A DNA stretch of 64,000 nucleotides from Spirogloea muscicola (Eukaryota > Streptophyta > Zygnematophyceae > Spirogloeales > Spirogloeaceae): the NCBI GenBank assembly GCA_009602725.1, contig WELB01000068.1, positions 440,774 through 504,773 on the forward strand, given 5' to 3'. Positions within the stretch are counted from its first letter, which is position 1; each line of letters opens with the position of its first letter. Both the position numbers and the translations under genes were made by a program. This document shows, piece after piece, positions 1-10,766 of the stretch. The notes under the pieces are model-generated. The model was not told where the DNA came from and made no database searches. It worked only from the letters and a program-made list of their open reading frames with translations.

Positions 1-2014
1 ACAGCGTCACCGCACTCCTGAGGGACATCCGGAGGGCAGCTAAGTCCATCAGGCCCCAGTTGGTGCTGACAGCTGCTGTGGGCGTTGAGCGCCGGCAAGC
101 TCTCAGCAAGTTCCAGGTTTGTGGGCTCTGCAGATTGTAAACTCTGGTACCGTGCCATGCAGATCTATAGATTGCACTGAAGAATTTGCATACTTCTTTT
201 AAATTTGCGAAGGCAGTGCAGCAAAGGTTGTATTTGCAATGTGGGGCGTACCGTGCCTTCTCTGAATGTCTGTGTTTTCTTGTAATATTCACCCCTTGCA
301 TGTGAGTTGAGCCACCCGGTGTTGGGGCATGTGCTCCGTGAAGAATATGTTGTGCATCTGACATGGTGAGCCCCCTTTCAGCAGTATTAGTATGTAAAGA
401 TTTCGTCTTGAATTCAGAATTTAGTGAGTAGGCAGCTGAGGTGCAGCGACTCGCTATGTTACTGGCACAGCCAGGATGTGGACACGTGGTGGAAAGAGAG
501 GCTACTTGACGCGGTTGTTCCCATGAACTACACGGGCTGCCACAAGACGTACCGGGCTCGTGTTGAGCGAGAGTGGCGAATGGGCGTGGACCGCAGCACC
601 ACTCCAATGTCGGCTGCGGATCCTCGCAGGTATGCCATCCTACTGTCTATTCTAGCAGTTTAAACTTTCTGGTGATTTGGTGAAGTCATTCGAAATCCTG
701 CTCCACAGTTACTCCTCGGCTTTAGTCCTGTACCCTGATTACGGAGGCAGTGTGTTAAATGTCACCGGCATGTGCCTTGTGGAATTATTGCCGAGGACAT
801 ACTTGGATACAGGAGAATGTAGGCAAATCCTGCTTCCCTAATTTGATATGTCTTGGAAAATACGCAGACTCAGTGTACCCTTGACCATGCACTTTCGGTT
901 TCTGACGGCATCTTGTGTGCAAACATACAGGCAGTATTTCAGGAAGAAGTATCTGCAGGATAGGCATGGGCCACGCCAGCTGGTGGAGGAGAGCACTGCC
1001 ACCAAGCAGTGGGCAGCGCCACCGCAGCCAGCCGTCATCATGGGCAGCAGCCTGGACCACGGCGACACGACGCTCCACCAGAAGCAGCTCATGCTCGCAC
1101 TGCAACGCTTTGGCCACTTTGCCGTCTTCTGCTACTCGAGCCTCTTCAAGGACCCGGTCCAGCCTGCAGCAAAGAAGGTAGGCTTACTTCGCAAGATTGT
1201 GCAATTTGATGAGAAGAGGAGGATTGCTTGGAGGATCACAAAAGGCATCCCAGTGCTGGCACATGCCTGTTGGACTTGGCCGAGTTTGCTTGTACTGTTG
1301 TTGGGGTGAACGTGAAGAAATGTCAGTAAAAATTTCACACACGACCTTCTGATCATTGGTTGTACAATACCATGGCAGGGCAAGCGCCAGGGTGCGGTTC
1401 AGAAGCGGCGTGAGGTGCTTGTGCCGTTCCTGCAGGTGCTGGCGCGAGCCTCTCACGTGCTTAGCCCTGCGGCCGGCTCGCTGCGGTGGGCAGCCCAGCC
1501 ATTTCAGACATCCGTACATCCAGAGGAGTCGATGTTCGCTCTTGACCAGCTCAAAGACATTGCTGTGGCGCCTGGAGTGCTCGCGCAAGCGGGGGCTGGC
1601 AACAGAGCGGCGCGGACGTGGGGTGCCGGGGTGGGCGGCCGGCGGATCGCGGCGCCGGACGGTGAGATCGTGAAGCTGAGGCGGCGGACGTGGCGCAGGA
1701 AGCTGCTGATGGAGGAGCGGCAGAAGGAGGCGATGTGGGACGCGGTTGTGCACGAGCAGAGCACGATGCAGAAGGCCCGGGAGCGGCGGCGCGATGAGGT
1801 CTTCGCCAAGGCCGGAGACACGGTTCGTGAGGCTGACGCAGTCAAGCACGAGGGGAGGGCAATGCCATGGATGGGGCAGCATAGTCGTAGCCACAGGACG
1901 CCGAAACCTGCACAAAGCGGCAGGATTGTGAGGTCCGGCTGGGTGGCCGGTGAGGGTGTGCACTGGGAGGCAGAGAGAATGAGCGCAGCGGTGCAGGCTG
2001 GCGAGGCTGAGTAG
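1..2014 (+). CDS. Glycosyl-hydrolase-like 10 (GHL10/DUF187-type) protein, 5' truncated
   Basis: The 3' part of a spliced gene; the beginning lies outside the window. Exons read as <1-116, 436-629, 931-1177 and 1379-2014, with all junction phases agreeing (0, 2, 0). The second exon has a tryptophan-rich stretch followed by DAVVPMNYT, and the third has GHFAVFCYSSLF. These resemble the late barrel strands of family-10-like glycosyl hydrolases, where a conserved 'D.v.PMNYt' and a terminal 'GfvlFsY..l' occur. The predicted role is therefore a carbohydrate-active or polysaccharide-associated enzyme, but the catalytic acids would be upstream and cannot be checked. The last exon adds about 210 residues rich in Arg, Ala and Glu that I do not recognise; it may be an extension or mis-predicted. 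Family call is moderate, gene reality is good. Confidence 0.55.
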
Positions 2015-3346
2015 AGGGTGCTGAAAAGCACAAAGAGATTCCAGAAAATTCTATATGCAGCTGCGCAAGCCGTAACGAAGACCTTGCACCAAGCAGCAAA
2101 TTATCTGGCAAGCACTTGTTGCCTCTATGAAATTCCAGGCAGCTCGACATGGTGACATGTAGTCATGCATAAGGAGCATGTCAGAAATGACGTTTGCTGA
2201 TCCATCCCTCATACAGGCGACTTGTGAATTGGCGACACTGACTGGCAAACAGTTGGGCTCTTACTGTCTTATGAGACCAGTCTTGAGCAAGATGAAGCTC
2301 CACAGCTTCATCTCAAGATCAGGAGGTGCTTGGCTGAGCAGCAGCTTGCAGGCTTGCCGAGTTGCCCCCCGGTGCTTGTGGGCAGAATGCAAATCGTATT
2401 CTTGCCAAGTGCAGTGCAAGGGGAGCACTTTTCCTGGAGGCAGAAGCGGCAGGCTGAAATACACGCTCTTTCCCCGAAAATGACATCACAGGCGCAGCAT
2501 AGTAAGCTCTTAACATGGATAAGACATTCCATTGCTCTGCAACAGTAGTCTCTGACTGCCTCTTTTCTTGTTGCGATTCTATGGATAACTGTCAGCTTAT
2601 TGAAAGGCCCTGGATTGCGTTCTCCGTTCCCATGACGCGGACGTGTAAAAGGACCAGCTGGTGGGCATTGACAGTGACGATCAATCTTTCGCTACGGTGC
2701 AATTGCACAAGAGCGGGGGACAAGTAGCACACTACCACCTGGAGTCGTCCAGAAGGGGCAATATACTTGGGCGTTTGGAGGTACAGCATTGGAACAGCTG
2801 CGTGACAATGCAATGGGAACAGCCACATGCGGTGTACACTTGAGCGTTGAGAGGCTGCTTGACGATGCAGAGGTAGACATGGATTGACGGGCATAGATGA
2901 GTAGCTCGCCCTCAGCTATCATATGATCAGTACACAGCAGTTATACACAATGACGTAATCAATTCAGTGCTTGACGACCCTTCATACTGACAGCCGGGCC
3001 GATGTCGTTCTCTTCAGAGCATTCAAGCGTCGTCCTGAACTTCTTATACGTTAGCACGTGAAGTTTGTAAAGGGCCCCAAAACGGACACTCAGGAGACAG
3101 CGATTAACAAACAACGTAAATGGTCGATAGTCATAAGTATAAGGAACCGGGCGGATATTGCATTGTTGTGAGTGACCGAGTCCCACCCTGGACCTCTTGC
3201 ACGTTCTAATACTGTAGCAAGACCAATGAGGAGGAGAGCACTTTCCACACTGATGGTCAATGACTGTGAGTCAAAGCAAAGCGTCACAGTAAGGCTTCTC
3301 CAGGGTTGCTGCGATGGTGACGTGGCCCCTTGCATGTGTGCACACT

Positions 3347-3700
3347 GCAGGCCCCAGATGGCTGATGATCAGTGGTCAACAGACGATGATGGTCACTGCT
3401 TAAGGACCATGCGTACTGGGAGCGGGACACAGCTTGGCAGTACGTCTCCTCATGGGGTCCCGCAATCTGAGATACCGCCTCATGGTGTGAACAGACTGCA
3501 GCAGGCCCCAGCAGACCGCTGATCAGTGGATATCGGCAAAACACACGACGGTCCATGGTCTATGACCTTGAATGGGAACCGGGCGGGCTTCAAAGTTCGT
3601 AAATGCAAAACGTCTTTTGGTGGCTTTGATGCAGTGCTGACATGGGGCCTTGCGTCATGAACCCAGTGCGGCGGCCCCAGCAAGCAGATGATCAGTAGGG
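3347..3700. repeat. Diverged tandem repeat, about 150-170 bp unit, three copies
   Basis: Three related blocks begin at about 3347, 3501 and 3671. Each has GCAG/GCGGCCCCAG followed within 20 bases by GATCAGTGG or GATCAGTAGGG. Similar flanks, a 'TGGGGCC-TTGC' block upstream and 'GGTCAACA' downstream, recur around the first and third copies. Spacing is 154 and 170 bases. Confidence 0.5.
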
Positions 3701-3929
3701 ACCGGTCAACAAACATTGGCTTTCAAGCATGAACATTCGTCGGGTTCGGCTTCGTGTTTTTGCGCCTCCATGCCTGTGAGGGCCTTCCTCACCATGAATG
3801 GCATTGGAGGTTGGCCAACTGGCAGAGCATGTGCCCAGTACTTCAGCATTCCTGTCTGCTGGCTTGCCGCAGCATGAGGTTTGTTGCTGAAGGTACTCCT
3901 GCCACTCGGAGGAGAAGCTCACTGTCAGA

Positions 3930-4085
3930 CCTTGTTCATGGTTCTTTGGGCTGGCATCTCACAGTTTTATCTCATTTCTTTTCGGGCTGGCTTATCACAG
4001 CCCTGATCCCCCCTAGTGAGCCACTTCCTGTCACAGCCATCGCCCTTTACTGGAAGAAGACTGGCCTCTCACAGCCACTGCCTTG
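3930..4085 (-). repeat. Hairpin-core repeat, three reverse-oriented partial copies
   Basis: Three blocks at about 3945-3965, 3980-4008 and 4058-4080 share GGGCTGGC (or ACTGGCC) followed by an A/C/T spacer and TCACAG(CC). They match, in reverse complement, the dispersed element that is most abundant at 46.2-47.9 kb. Confidence 0.5.
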
Positions 4086-4890
4086 CGTCAGAAGACACAA
4101 CTTCTCAACATGGAACAGCTGTCTTTCGGGCTTTCCCCGGGATTTGATCATGCGTCGTTCTGAGGCTGAAGCGGCGCTGAGGTGGGCGCCCACATGCAAT
4201 CGTACGGCTGGGGCGCCACCTCCGGGGACGTAGCAGCCAGCAGACCCCCCGGGTCGGGGGTACTGTTCAAAACACCTGGTCCGCGGCCTGCTGACGGCAC
4301 CTTTTTTTTGTCGCCTAGCGCGCTAGACGCCACGACTCTGATGGTATCACCTGTAGGGCGAGTCCGTGGCGAGCTGTGGTCGCGACACGCGGCACGGTGC
4401 CAGAAGCAGGGCGCCAGCGCGGCCGCTTGACGCCAAGGGCCCAGGTGAGCACGTGAGCCGCGGGCGCCACGTGGCGGCGCGCGGAAGCGACAAGCCGGGG
4501 GGCGGGGGGGGCCCGCTTGGGGCCCCCCGGCCGAGCTTCCTCATAGGGCCCCCCCCCCGGCGGCGCCCCGCCATGGAAGAGGGCCCGAGCTTCGAGGACC
4601 CCCCCGCCCCGCCGCCGCCATAGAAGAGGCCCCGAGCTCCCAGCCCGCCCCGCCATAGACGAGGCCTTCACCTCCCCCTCCGCCTCAGCCAGCCCCCACT
4701 TTGCTCGCAAGCCTCCGCGATCCGAGCCCACCTTGCGCTCTCGCCTCCTCCCGGCCTGCGTCGCCCACCTCGAGCGCCCGCTTCTGCGCCGTGCTCCCGC
4801 CTTCTCGCTCGCTCGCTTGCTCCCTCGCTCGCTCGTGCTCTGCCGATCGCTGCTTCCTGCGGCTCGGCGAGAGGGCCCCGCCCGGCTGCC

Positions 4891-6216
4891 ATGGCCATGG
4901 AGGTCGCACGCCTGCACGGCGACATCCTGCTCCGCATCAGCGAGGGAGTCTACGGCGCCGCGGCGCCGGCGCTGCCGCCGTACGCGCTGCCGACGCCGCG
5001 GACGTGGAGCGCGCCCGCCACCCGCCGCAGCTCCTTCGACATCGCCGACGGCGTCGCGGTCCTGGACCTCGGCTTCGCCTTCGGCTGCGGCGGCGGCGAG
5101 GACGAGGAGGAGGAGGACGACGACGTCTGCGGCCTCGCCGCCACGGCCGAGCGCGCGGCGTGGGCGACGCTGGCCAGCCCCACGCCGCCGCGGGCCGCCG
5201 ACGACGACGGCGACGACGACGGCTGGGCCATGCCCGGAGCCGCGGGCCCCGCGTCGGACTTCGAGATGGTGCGCACGTTGGGCCTTCCCGTCTCAGCTTT
5301 CCTTAGCCTTGCTTGCCTTCACTGAGACGTCTCAGCAGTATCAGAAGCCACTTACTTGACGACTGATGAGCTTGATTTCGTCCCTTTCAGATGTCCAGCG
5401 CCGCCATGGGCTTCTCGCGGGACCTCGAGGCGGAGCTCTGCGGCCTGCGGAAGCTGGGCCATGACGGCGCCGCGTCGCGCGTCCGGCGCAGCGCCAGCCT
5501 CGGCTCCGCGGCCTCCTTCAATGGCGGCGTCAGCAGCAGCTTCAGCACGCCGTCCTGCTCCCAGGGCTCCTCGCCCACGTCGGTGCTCGCCCAGAGCGGC
5601 GCCTGGGACGCCGCCATGGACGCGGCGCGGCCGCGCGACGCCAAGGCCGCCAGCCACGGCAAGCCCAGCAGGGACCGCCGCAGCGTCAGGCCCAGAGCCG
5701 CCGCCGGCGGCGGCGGCTCGGCTCACAGCAGCTCCACGGTGCTGCCCCTCCGCCGGACCTCCAGCTGCCGCCAGGACGCCGTCCCCAGCACCGGCACTGG
5801 CGTCTTCATCCCGCGCAGCACGCAGCCGGCCGACCCTGCTCTGGTGCAGCGCAAGCCTGGTATGCCCTGCTTCCAAGAGCTTTGTTGTTTTTTGATGGCC
5901 ATACTTGTGCTTGCATAGCATAGACAAGGACTCTAGCTAAAGCGGAACCAAGATGCAACCACAAACACTCAGCAGATGTATCAATCTGCTCGCGTTGCCG
6001 TAGTAGTCACTTCATCACAAGCACCCCCAGGCGCCTGACCTGCTGCTGTGTCTGTCTCCTCCTCCAGCCTGCCCGGTCCTCCTCCCAGCACACATCGTCG
6101 ACGCTCTCAAGCTCAATGTCCAAGGCCGGCGCTTCACATCAGCGACAGCCGACGGCGCTGAGATGACGTTCAAAGTGATTGGCAACAAGGGCGCCCGCAG
6201 CTGCGCCCGGCACTAG
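4891..6216 (+). CDS. Unrecognised Ser/Arg/Ala-rich protein, three exons
   Basis: Exons 4891-5268, 5391-5859 and 6061-ish to 6216 join in phase 0 and phase 1 to give a protein of about 330 residues. The start is the ATG in a strong GCC-ATGG context after a C/T-rich leader. The N-terminal third has an acidic patch (GGGEDEEEEDDD); the middle is rich in Ser, Arg and Ala, with GFSRDLEAEL and RRSASLG, and ends with GTGVFIPRS. That last motif resembles the 'GTGVFLPR' element seen in some plant proteins of unknown function. The short last exon (ALKLNVQGRRF...) closes the protein. No catalytic domain, signal peptide or membrane segment is visible, so it is probably largely disordered. The ORF structure is convincing; the function is unknown. 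Confidence 0.6.
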
Positions 6217-7951
6217 CAGCAACCCGCTGGTGGCGGCCACTGCTAAGCATCATCACAAGCTCCAAGTGGTGCATCCCCTGGAGTGGCACTCACAAGGGCG
6301 CAGCATCATGACACATCCAACGGGGCATGAGTGTACATAAAGCCTTGTGATCGAAGCAGACCGCTGTAGCCCTCTATACGTTGTACTAGAAACGACATAA
6401 GAAGCCGCACTTAGAACAGCACGACATGCTTAACAAGCACCATGGTTGGCAAGCACCGATGTTGCGGCTCGCGGCTGGCACATGGCTGGGAGTTAGCCTG
6501 ACTGAACAATGTCAAGACTGTTCTGGGCTGGCAAAACATGCCCACTGCCCAATACAGACCACCAAATCCAGAGAGGCTGGTAGAATACTATACTTGAGTT
6601 GTAGACTGGCGGCATATGCGGAGCCACTTAGATGCTGCCATCGTTCTCTGTATGCTCAAACTTTTCATACTGAATGATTGGCGACCTCATCCACCTCCTC
6701 AAGATTATTGCATGTACACAAGCCATGGGATCGTGCTGCTGCTCGCCTGGCCTTCATGCATAAATTTCCCTCTGCTTGCGGGCTTGATACTCATGTGACA
6801 TTACGCTACATAGTCAAGAGAAGTCTGCTTCCCTAGAAATTCATGCCTTTCACATCACGTGGACATTATTGTCTGGGCTGGTCGGCTTTTTTGCTGTTTT
6901 GCTGTCTTGTGACTGCGGACCTTGTTGCATCACTTTCATCGCGCAGACTCTTGGCCACACAGCTCTTGCCCATGTGCCATGCAAAAGCAGCGACATGCAA
7001 AAGCAGGAGCCACTGAAAACCTCATGAAACTTGGTCACAGTAATGCGGACTACACGATTGCCAAGATCCGCCACATACTGAGGCTTGAACACTACAAGGA
7101 CCAAGACCAGGACAGCTTTAGTTGATGCTTGACTTTGACATATTCAGGGTTCAACAACACCGTCACCGAGCATTGCTGGTCCGATGCATGTCTAGTAAGT
7201 CGGTGAGCCTTCAGCTGGCTTTGGATGTCTGGTCATCAAGGACCTGCTATAGAGCTGCCCGCCCCTTTTGCAGCATCTACAGTCGGCTATCGAGTATACG
7301 ACTGCAGGCAGGTCATCAAGGCGGAATGCTTGCTGCAGTGCGCGCAGCTAACAAGTTCAGGCAAGTGCTTGCCTCCTTAGGTCTGACAAGGAAAGAGGTC
7401 AACATTGTCACACAACCGTAGGCCTTTTCTACAAGCTGAAGACAGCGATTTGGTGTGGCGATTGCGGGCAGTCAAGAGTCACTGTGAGAGCCTCTGCAGC
7501 TGCCCAAGTGCCCCCTCCGCAGTCCTCAGCCACCTTGACAAGCCATTCCGTTGCACGTGGCCCGATTGTTCAAGCAAGCAACTTGGCATGGCAGACAGTG
7601 TGCACAACCTCAGCCTCTGCCAAGCTGCGGATCAGCCGCCGGACGCAGTGCCAGGCGTCTTGGGTGCCCCAGGTGCACGTTGAGAACGAGCGCAATGGTG
7701 CAGGATCTATGTTGATCTTGCAAGAGTCAATGCGTGCAGAAAGATGAAGCACCATGAATAAACAACCAGCGAGCTCCAGATCACAAGGTTCCAGGGTCAA
7801 GATGGCGAGCCCACGATGATCATGCACGCCTGCATTGGCGGCAAGCTGCACGGCAGCAGGGCGAGAGGCGCCCGGCCGGCACGACCAGGGCAAGCAAGGC
7901 CTGGGGCGCCCGGCAGGGGTGCTGTTGGCCCTGGCGCCGCCATGGCGGCCT
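6217..7951. other. Intergenic region, no gene supported
   Basis: About 1.7 kb with lower GC than the flanking exons. Several frames of 80-100 codons occur on both strands, but none has exon-like borders or a recognisable family. It probably contains the 3' ends of both convergent neighbours. A fragment of the hairpin-core repeat (GGGCTGGTCGGC) lies near 6876. Confidence 0.5.
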
Positions 7952-8208
7952 CTATCGGCTGCTGCTGGTGAGCCCGCCGACGATGCTGGTGGCGGCGAGG
8001 ACGGCGACGACCTCGGCGGCGGCGACGGCGCCGGCCTGCTGCGCGGGGGAGAGCGAGATGGAGGGCGCCCCGAAGCCGAGGCCGGCGGCCGCGTCGCCCG
8101 CCGCCGCCTGCATGTCCTTGATCAGCTTCGGCTTCCGGAGCCCGAACAACGGCACGTCCACGGCGCGCGCCGGCNGGCGGCGACGGCGGCAGCGGCGGCG
8201 GCGGCCAT
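7952..8208 (-). CDS. Small protein with C-terminal hydrophobic helix, broken by a gap
   Basis: On the minus strand a start (ATG at 8208, Ala-rich leader) is followed by a single N at 8175. After the N, in another frame, about 70 residues run to a stop: PLFGLRKPKLIKDM, then a Gly/Ala-rich linker, then a hydrophobic Ala/Val stretch, VVAVLAATSIVGGL, ending in TSSSR. The frame change across the N is meaningless because the N marks a gap of unknown length. An Ala-rich leader and one hydrophobic helix in a protein of roughly 90 residues would suit a small organelle membrane subunit, for example a low-molecular-mass thylakoid protein, but I cannot assign a family. It could also be the last exon of a longer gene. 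Confidence 0.35.
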
Positions 8209-8460
8209 GGTGGCGGCGGCGGCAATGGAGAGGGAGGGCGCGGGGGGATCGGGCTGCTGCGATTGGCCAGCCAGGGGATGACGGCCGCAGGGCCCCGCCC
8301 CAGAGATTGCCGCAAGGTGGAGTCCAAAACCTCAGTCAAATGACTATATTTGGTCCTCGAACAGACCTCACTTTCCAAGAACATGTCACGGTGTTGGTTA
8401 AGTCCTCTGCGACGTCGGTACGAGGACAAAGTGGTAGCAGAGCCAATCTTGTGTAGACTT

Positions 8461-8606
8461 GAGGGCCAACTTACACTTGGTCGGTCGGTCGATCATTGAC
8501 CTCAGTTTGACCTCAAACTGGCGAGGTTTTGATCCCAGGCGACCATACAAGTCGTGAAACGTACCCTTCAGCCAGGACCGACCGGCCATGTGTAAATTGG
8601 CCCTGA
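8461..8606. repeat. Imperfect inverted repeat, about 31-bp arms
   Basis: Bases 8461-8491 (GAGGGCCAAC...CGGTCGGTCG) are nearly the reverse complement of 8574-8606 (AGGACCGACCGG...GGCCCTGA), with about 80 bases between them. It lies in the spacer upstream of the copper transporter. Confidence 0.5.
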
Positions 8607-8652
8607 GTACACCACAGACGACCAACGGAGCACAGAAGAATGACTCTTTGCA

Positions 8653-8720
8653 GTAGAGGGGCGATGGCTATGATTGGCCAGCCCAGCAAAAAAGAATGAA
8701 CAATGTTGAAAGGGGCCGGA
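8653..8720 (+). repeat. Hairpin-core repeat, single copy
   Basis: The block GAGGGGCGATGGCTATGA, then TTGGCCAGCCCAGC, then AAAGAATGAACAATG and AAAGGGGCCGG has the same order of elements as the copies at 46-48 kb and 63 kb. It lies about 260 bases upstream of the CTR start codon. Confidence 0.55.
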
Positions 8721-8983
8721 AAAGCACAGAAGCATTGAGCTCTCATTAAGATGAGCACAGAGAAACTCCCTGATCCGTGGAGGATAGGAAAATGAAAGGC
8801 AAATCGGAGTCTATATCAGGACTGAAAGAGAACCATCGGCTGATCAAAGGCTGTCAAAGAGCTCCCTCGTCGCGGCGCAGCCAGGCGCCTTGCCCCTCGG
8901 CCACATTCGACACCCTAACCCTAGACTCCAAACCCCTTCACTGCGCCCCGTGAGCGGCGGCGGCGGCGGCGGCGGCGGCGGCC

Positions 8984-10329
8984 ATGGCGGAGCACCACCA
9001 CGGCGGCGGCGGGCACGGCGGCGAGGCGCAGCGGCACTCCATGCACATGATGCACATGTCCTTCTACTGGGGCAAGGAAGTGCGCCGCCGCCACTAAACC
9101 CCAAACCCCAGACGTCACAAGCAGGCCTCCGAAGCCAGCGACGCCAGCGCCGCGGCCTGACGGCGGCGTCAGGTGACGGCCAGGTGACGGTGCTGTTCGA
9201 CTCGTGGTCGACGGCCTCGTGGGCGGCCTACTGGGCGGCCCTGGCGGCCATCTTCGCGGCCTGCCTCGCCCACGAGTGGCTGACGGCCGTGCGGTCGCGC
9301 GCCGAGGCCGCGCACCGCCTGGCGGCGGCGCCCGGCAAGCCCGGCGGCCTGCTCGACAACGAGGGCGGCGAGCCCAGCTCGTCGGCGTGAGGCTCTCCGA
9401 AAGCCCACAAAACCCACTAAGCTCGGCCCTTCTCCTGAGATGTGGGCAAGCCGAGAGTCTAAGTCTAAGCAGGGAGATCCTTTGCCTTATCTCGTTAACT
9501 CGCTGGTAGCCGTAGGGGAACCTGCGGCTGGATTAACTGTTCAATGGCAGAATAGTTCAGTTGAACGACGAGAGACGTAGTAGGAGTTTTGTTGCTTCGT
9601 TGCACTATCAACTCTCCGTGCAGCTTCCAAATGGTGTAGTGAATTGGTGGATTGTTGCAACTCGAGATTGAAGTCGAAGTGAGGTGATCGTAGTCTAGTC
9701 CAGGCCCGTCAGCAGAAGTAGAAGGCGGTCTCGTTCAGGTCAGAGCATATTGGAGCTCAACGGCAACGCCTTGGAATGACGAGCCAAGCCACGTCTGTGT
9801 AGGGGCAAGGGGCGGCCCGTGCGGCGAGGCTCGGGGCTCTCAGACTCGCTCTTGTTGCTCGGCGGCGCGCCTGCCAGGGCCCACGGGCGCTTCTCCGCCG
9901 CTCCGCAGGCCGTCCTGTCGGCCCTCTATGGCCTAAACGTCGCCGGCAGCTACCTCATCATGCTCGCTGTCATGACCTTCAATGGTCAGCGCCCTCTCAC
10001 TTATCTGCCACATCTTCTACTTGTTTTCCAATGAGCAGGCCAGGGCTGCACTTCAGTCCACCGTATATAGTATATTGGTCTCGTCCAGCCTCCCTCATAT
10101 GGGTGAGCTGGGGCTCTTGCTGCTGTGGGCTGTGTGTATACTGCAGCTAGGTGAAAAGGCAGCAAGTCTCATGCTCACAGTAACTCGTCTTGATTGCGTG
10201 GCTGTACCAGGTGGGGTGTTCCTGGCGGTGGTTCTCGGCTTGACAGTGGGCTACTTCGCATTCGGGTCACTCAGGGGGCAGCCTTTGGGGAGTAGTAGCA
10301 GCACATCGGAGCTATGCTGTCCTTCTTAG
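8984..10329 (+). CDS. CTR/COPT-family copper transporter
   Basis: Four exons (8984-9079, 9184-9386, 9878-9984, 10211-10329) join in consistent phases into a protein of 174 residues, normal for the family. CTR proteins trimerise in the plasma or vacuolar membrane and carry Cu(I) inward. The N-terminus is His/Met-rich (AEHHHGGGGHGG, then HSMHMMHMSFYWG), the typical metal-collecting segment. Three membrane helices follow: one around SWAAYWAALAAIFAACLAHE, a second with YLIMLAVMTFN carrying the MxxxM selectivity motif (a Met, three residues, a Met), and a third with LGLTVGYFAFG, the GxxxG-type packing motif. The start ATG is preceded by a long GGC repeat. Exon 2 uses the donor GTGAGG at 9387; reading through it would give a false stop. 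A degenerate telomere-like string (AACCCTAACCCTAG type) sits in the leader near 8915. Confidence 0.9.
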
Positions 10330-10766
10330 GGGACATGCGAACCTCTTGGTTACTCAGTGAGACGCTCTCACCGAAATGTGGTTCGTAGAGTACATCCTGA
10401 GCTCTATGGACCAGGTCGTCAGGATTGACTGCACGCTTGGACTTGCCACCACCATAGATTGCTGTGGCATTGCTGTATGTTAGCTAGCTACTCCACCCCA
10501 TTCTTTACAACACAAGGATTCTCAGGTTGTACAACAGTAAATCGTCTTTTTTTCTCTGAAGATGTCACAATGTTATAGTACATGTCTGTTGATTGTCATG
10601 AAGGCAAGACGAAGCCCTTGATTGCCTGACTATCAAGACAACGTTGGCAACAGTATCCTGCCGCAATTTGGTCCTGCTTCGTATCACAGATTAGATAATC
10701 TATACCCAAAGTAATGGCATAAGGAAGAAAATTATGCAAAGTGACAAATTCTAGGACTTGTAGCTT
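10330..10766. other. Convergent 3' spacer between CTR and PANB
   Basis: 437 bases between two genes that run towards each other. It should hold both 3' UTRs. No further signal was recognised. Confidence 0.6.

Larger units (their letters stand above)
2015..4890. other. Intergenic region with diverged repeats and a GC-rich promoter
   Basis: No gene could be supported on either strand. The open frames here are short, lack spliceable partners and show no family resemblance. The region holds a diverged tandem repeat (3347-3700) and three reverse-oriented copies of the hairpin-core repeat (about 3945-4080). From about 4200 the GC content rises sharply, with a C/T-rich stretch (CGCTCG repeats near 4805-4840) just before the start codon at 4891, which looks like the promoter and 5' UTR of the next gene. 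Confidence 0.6.

Noticed and set aside
2592-3522. Frames of 75-116 codons on both strands in the first large spacer.
   Set aside because: No domain, no splice-compatible partners, and part of it is a diverged tandem repeat.
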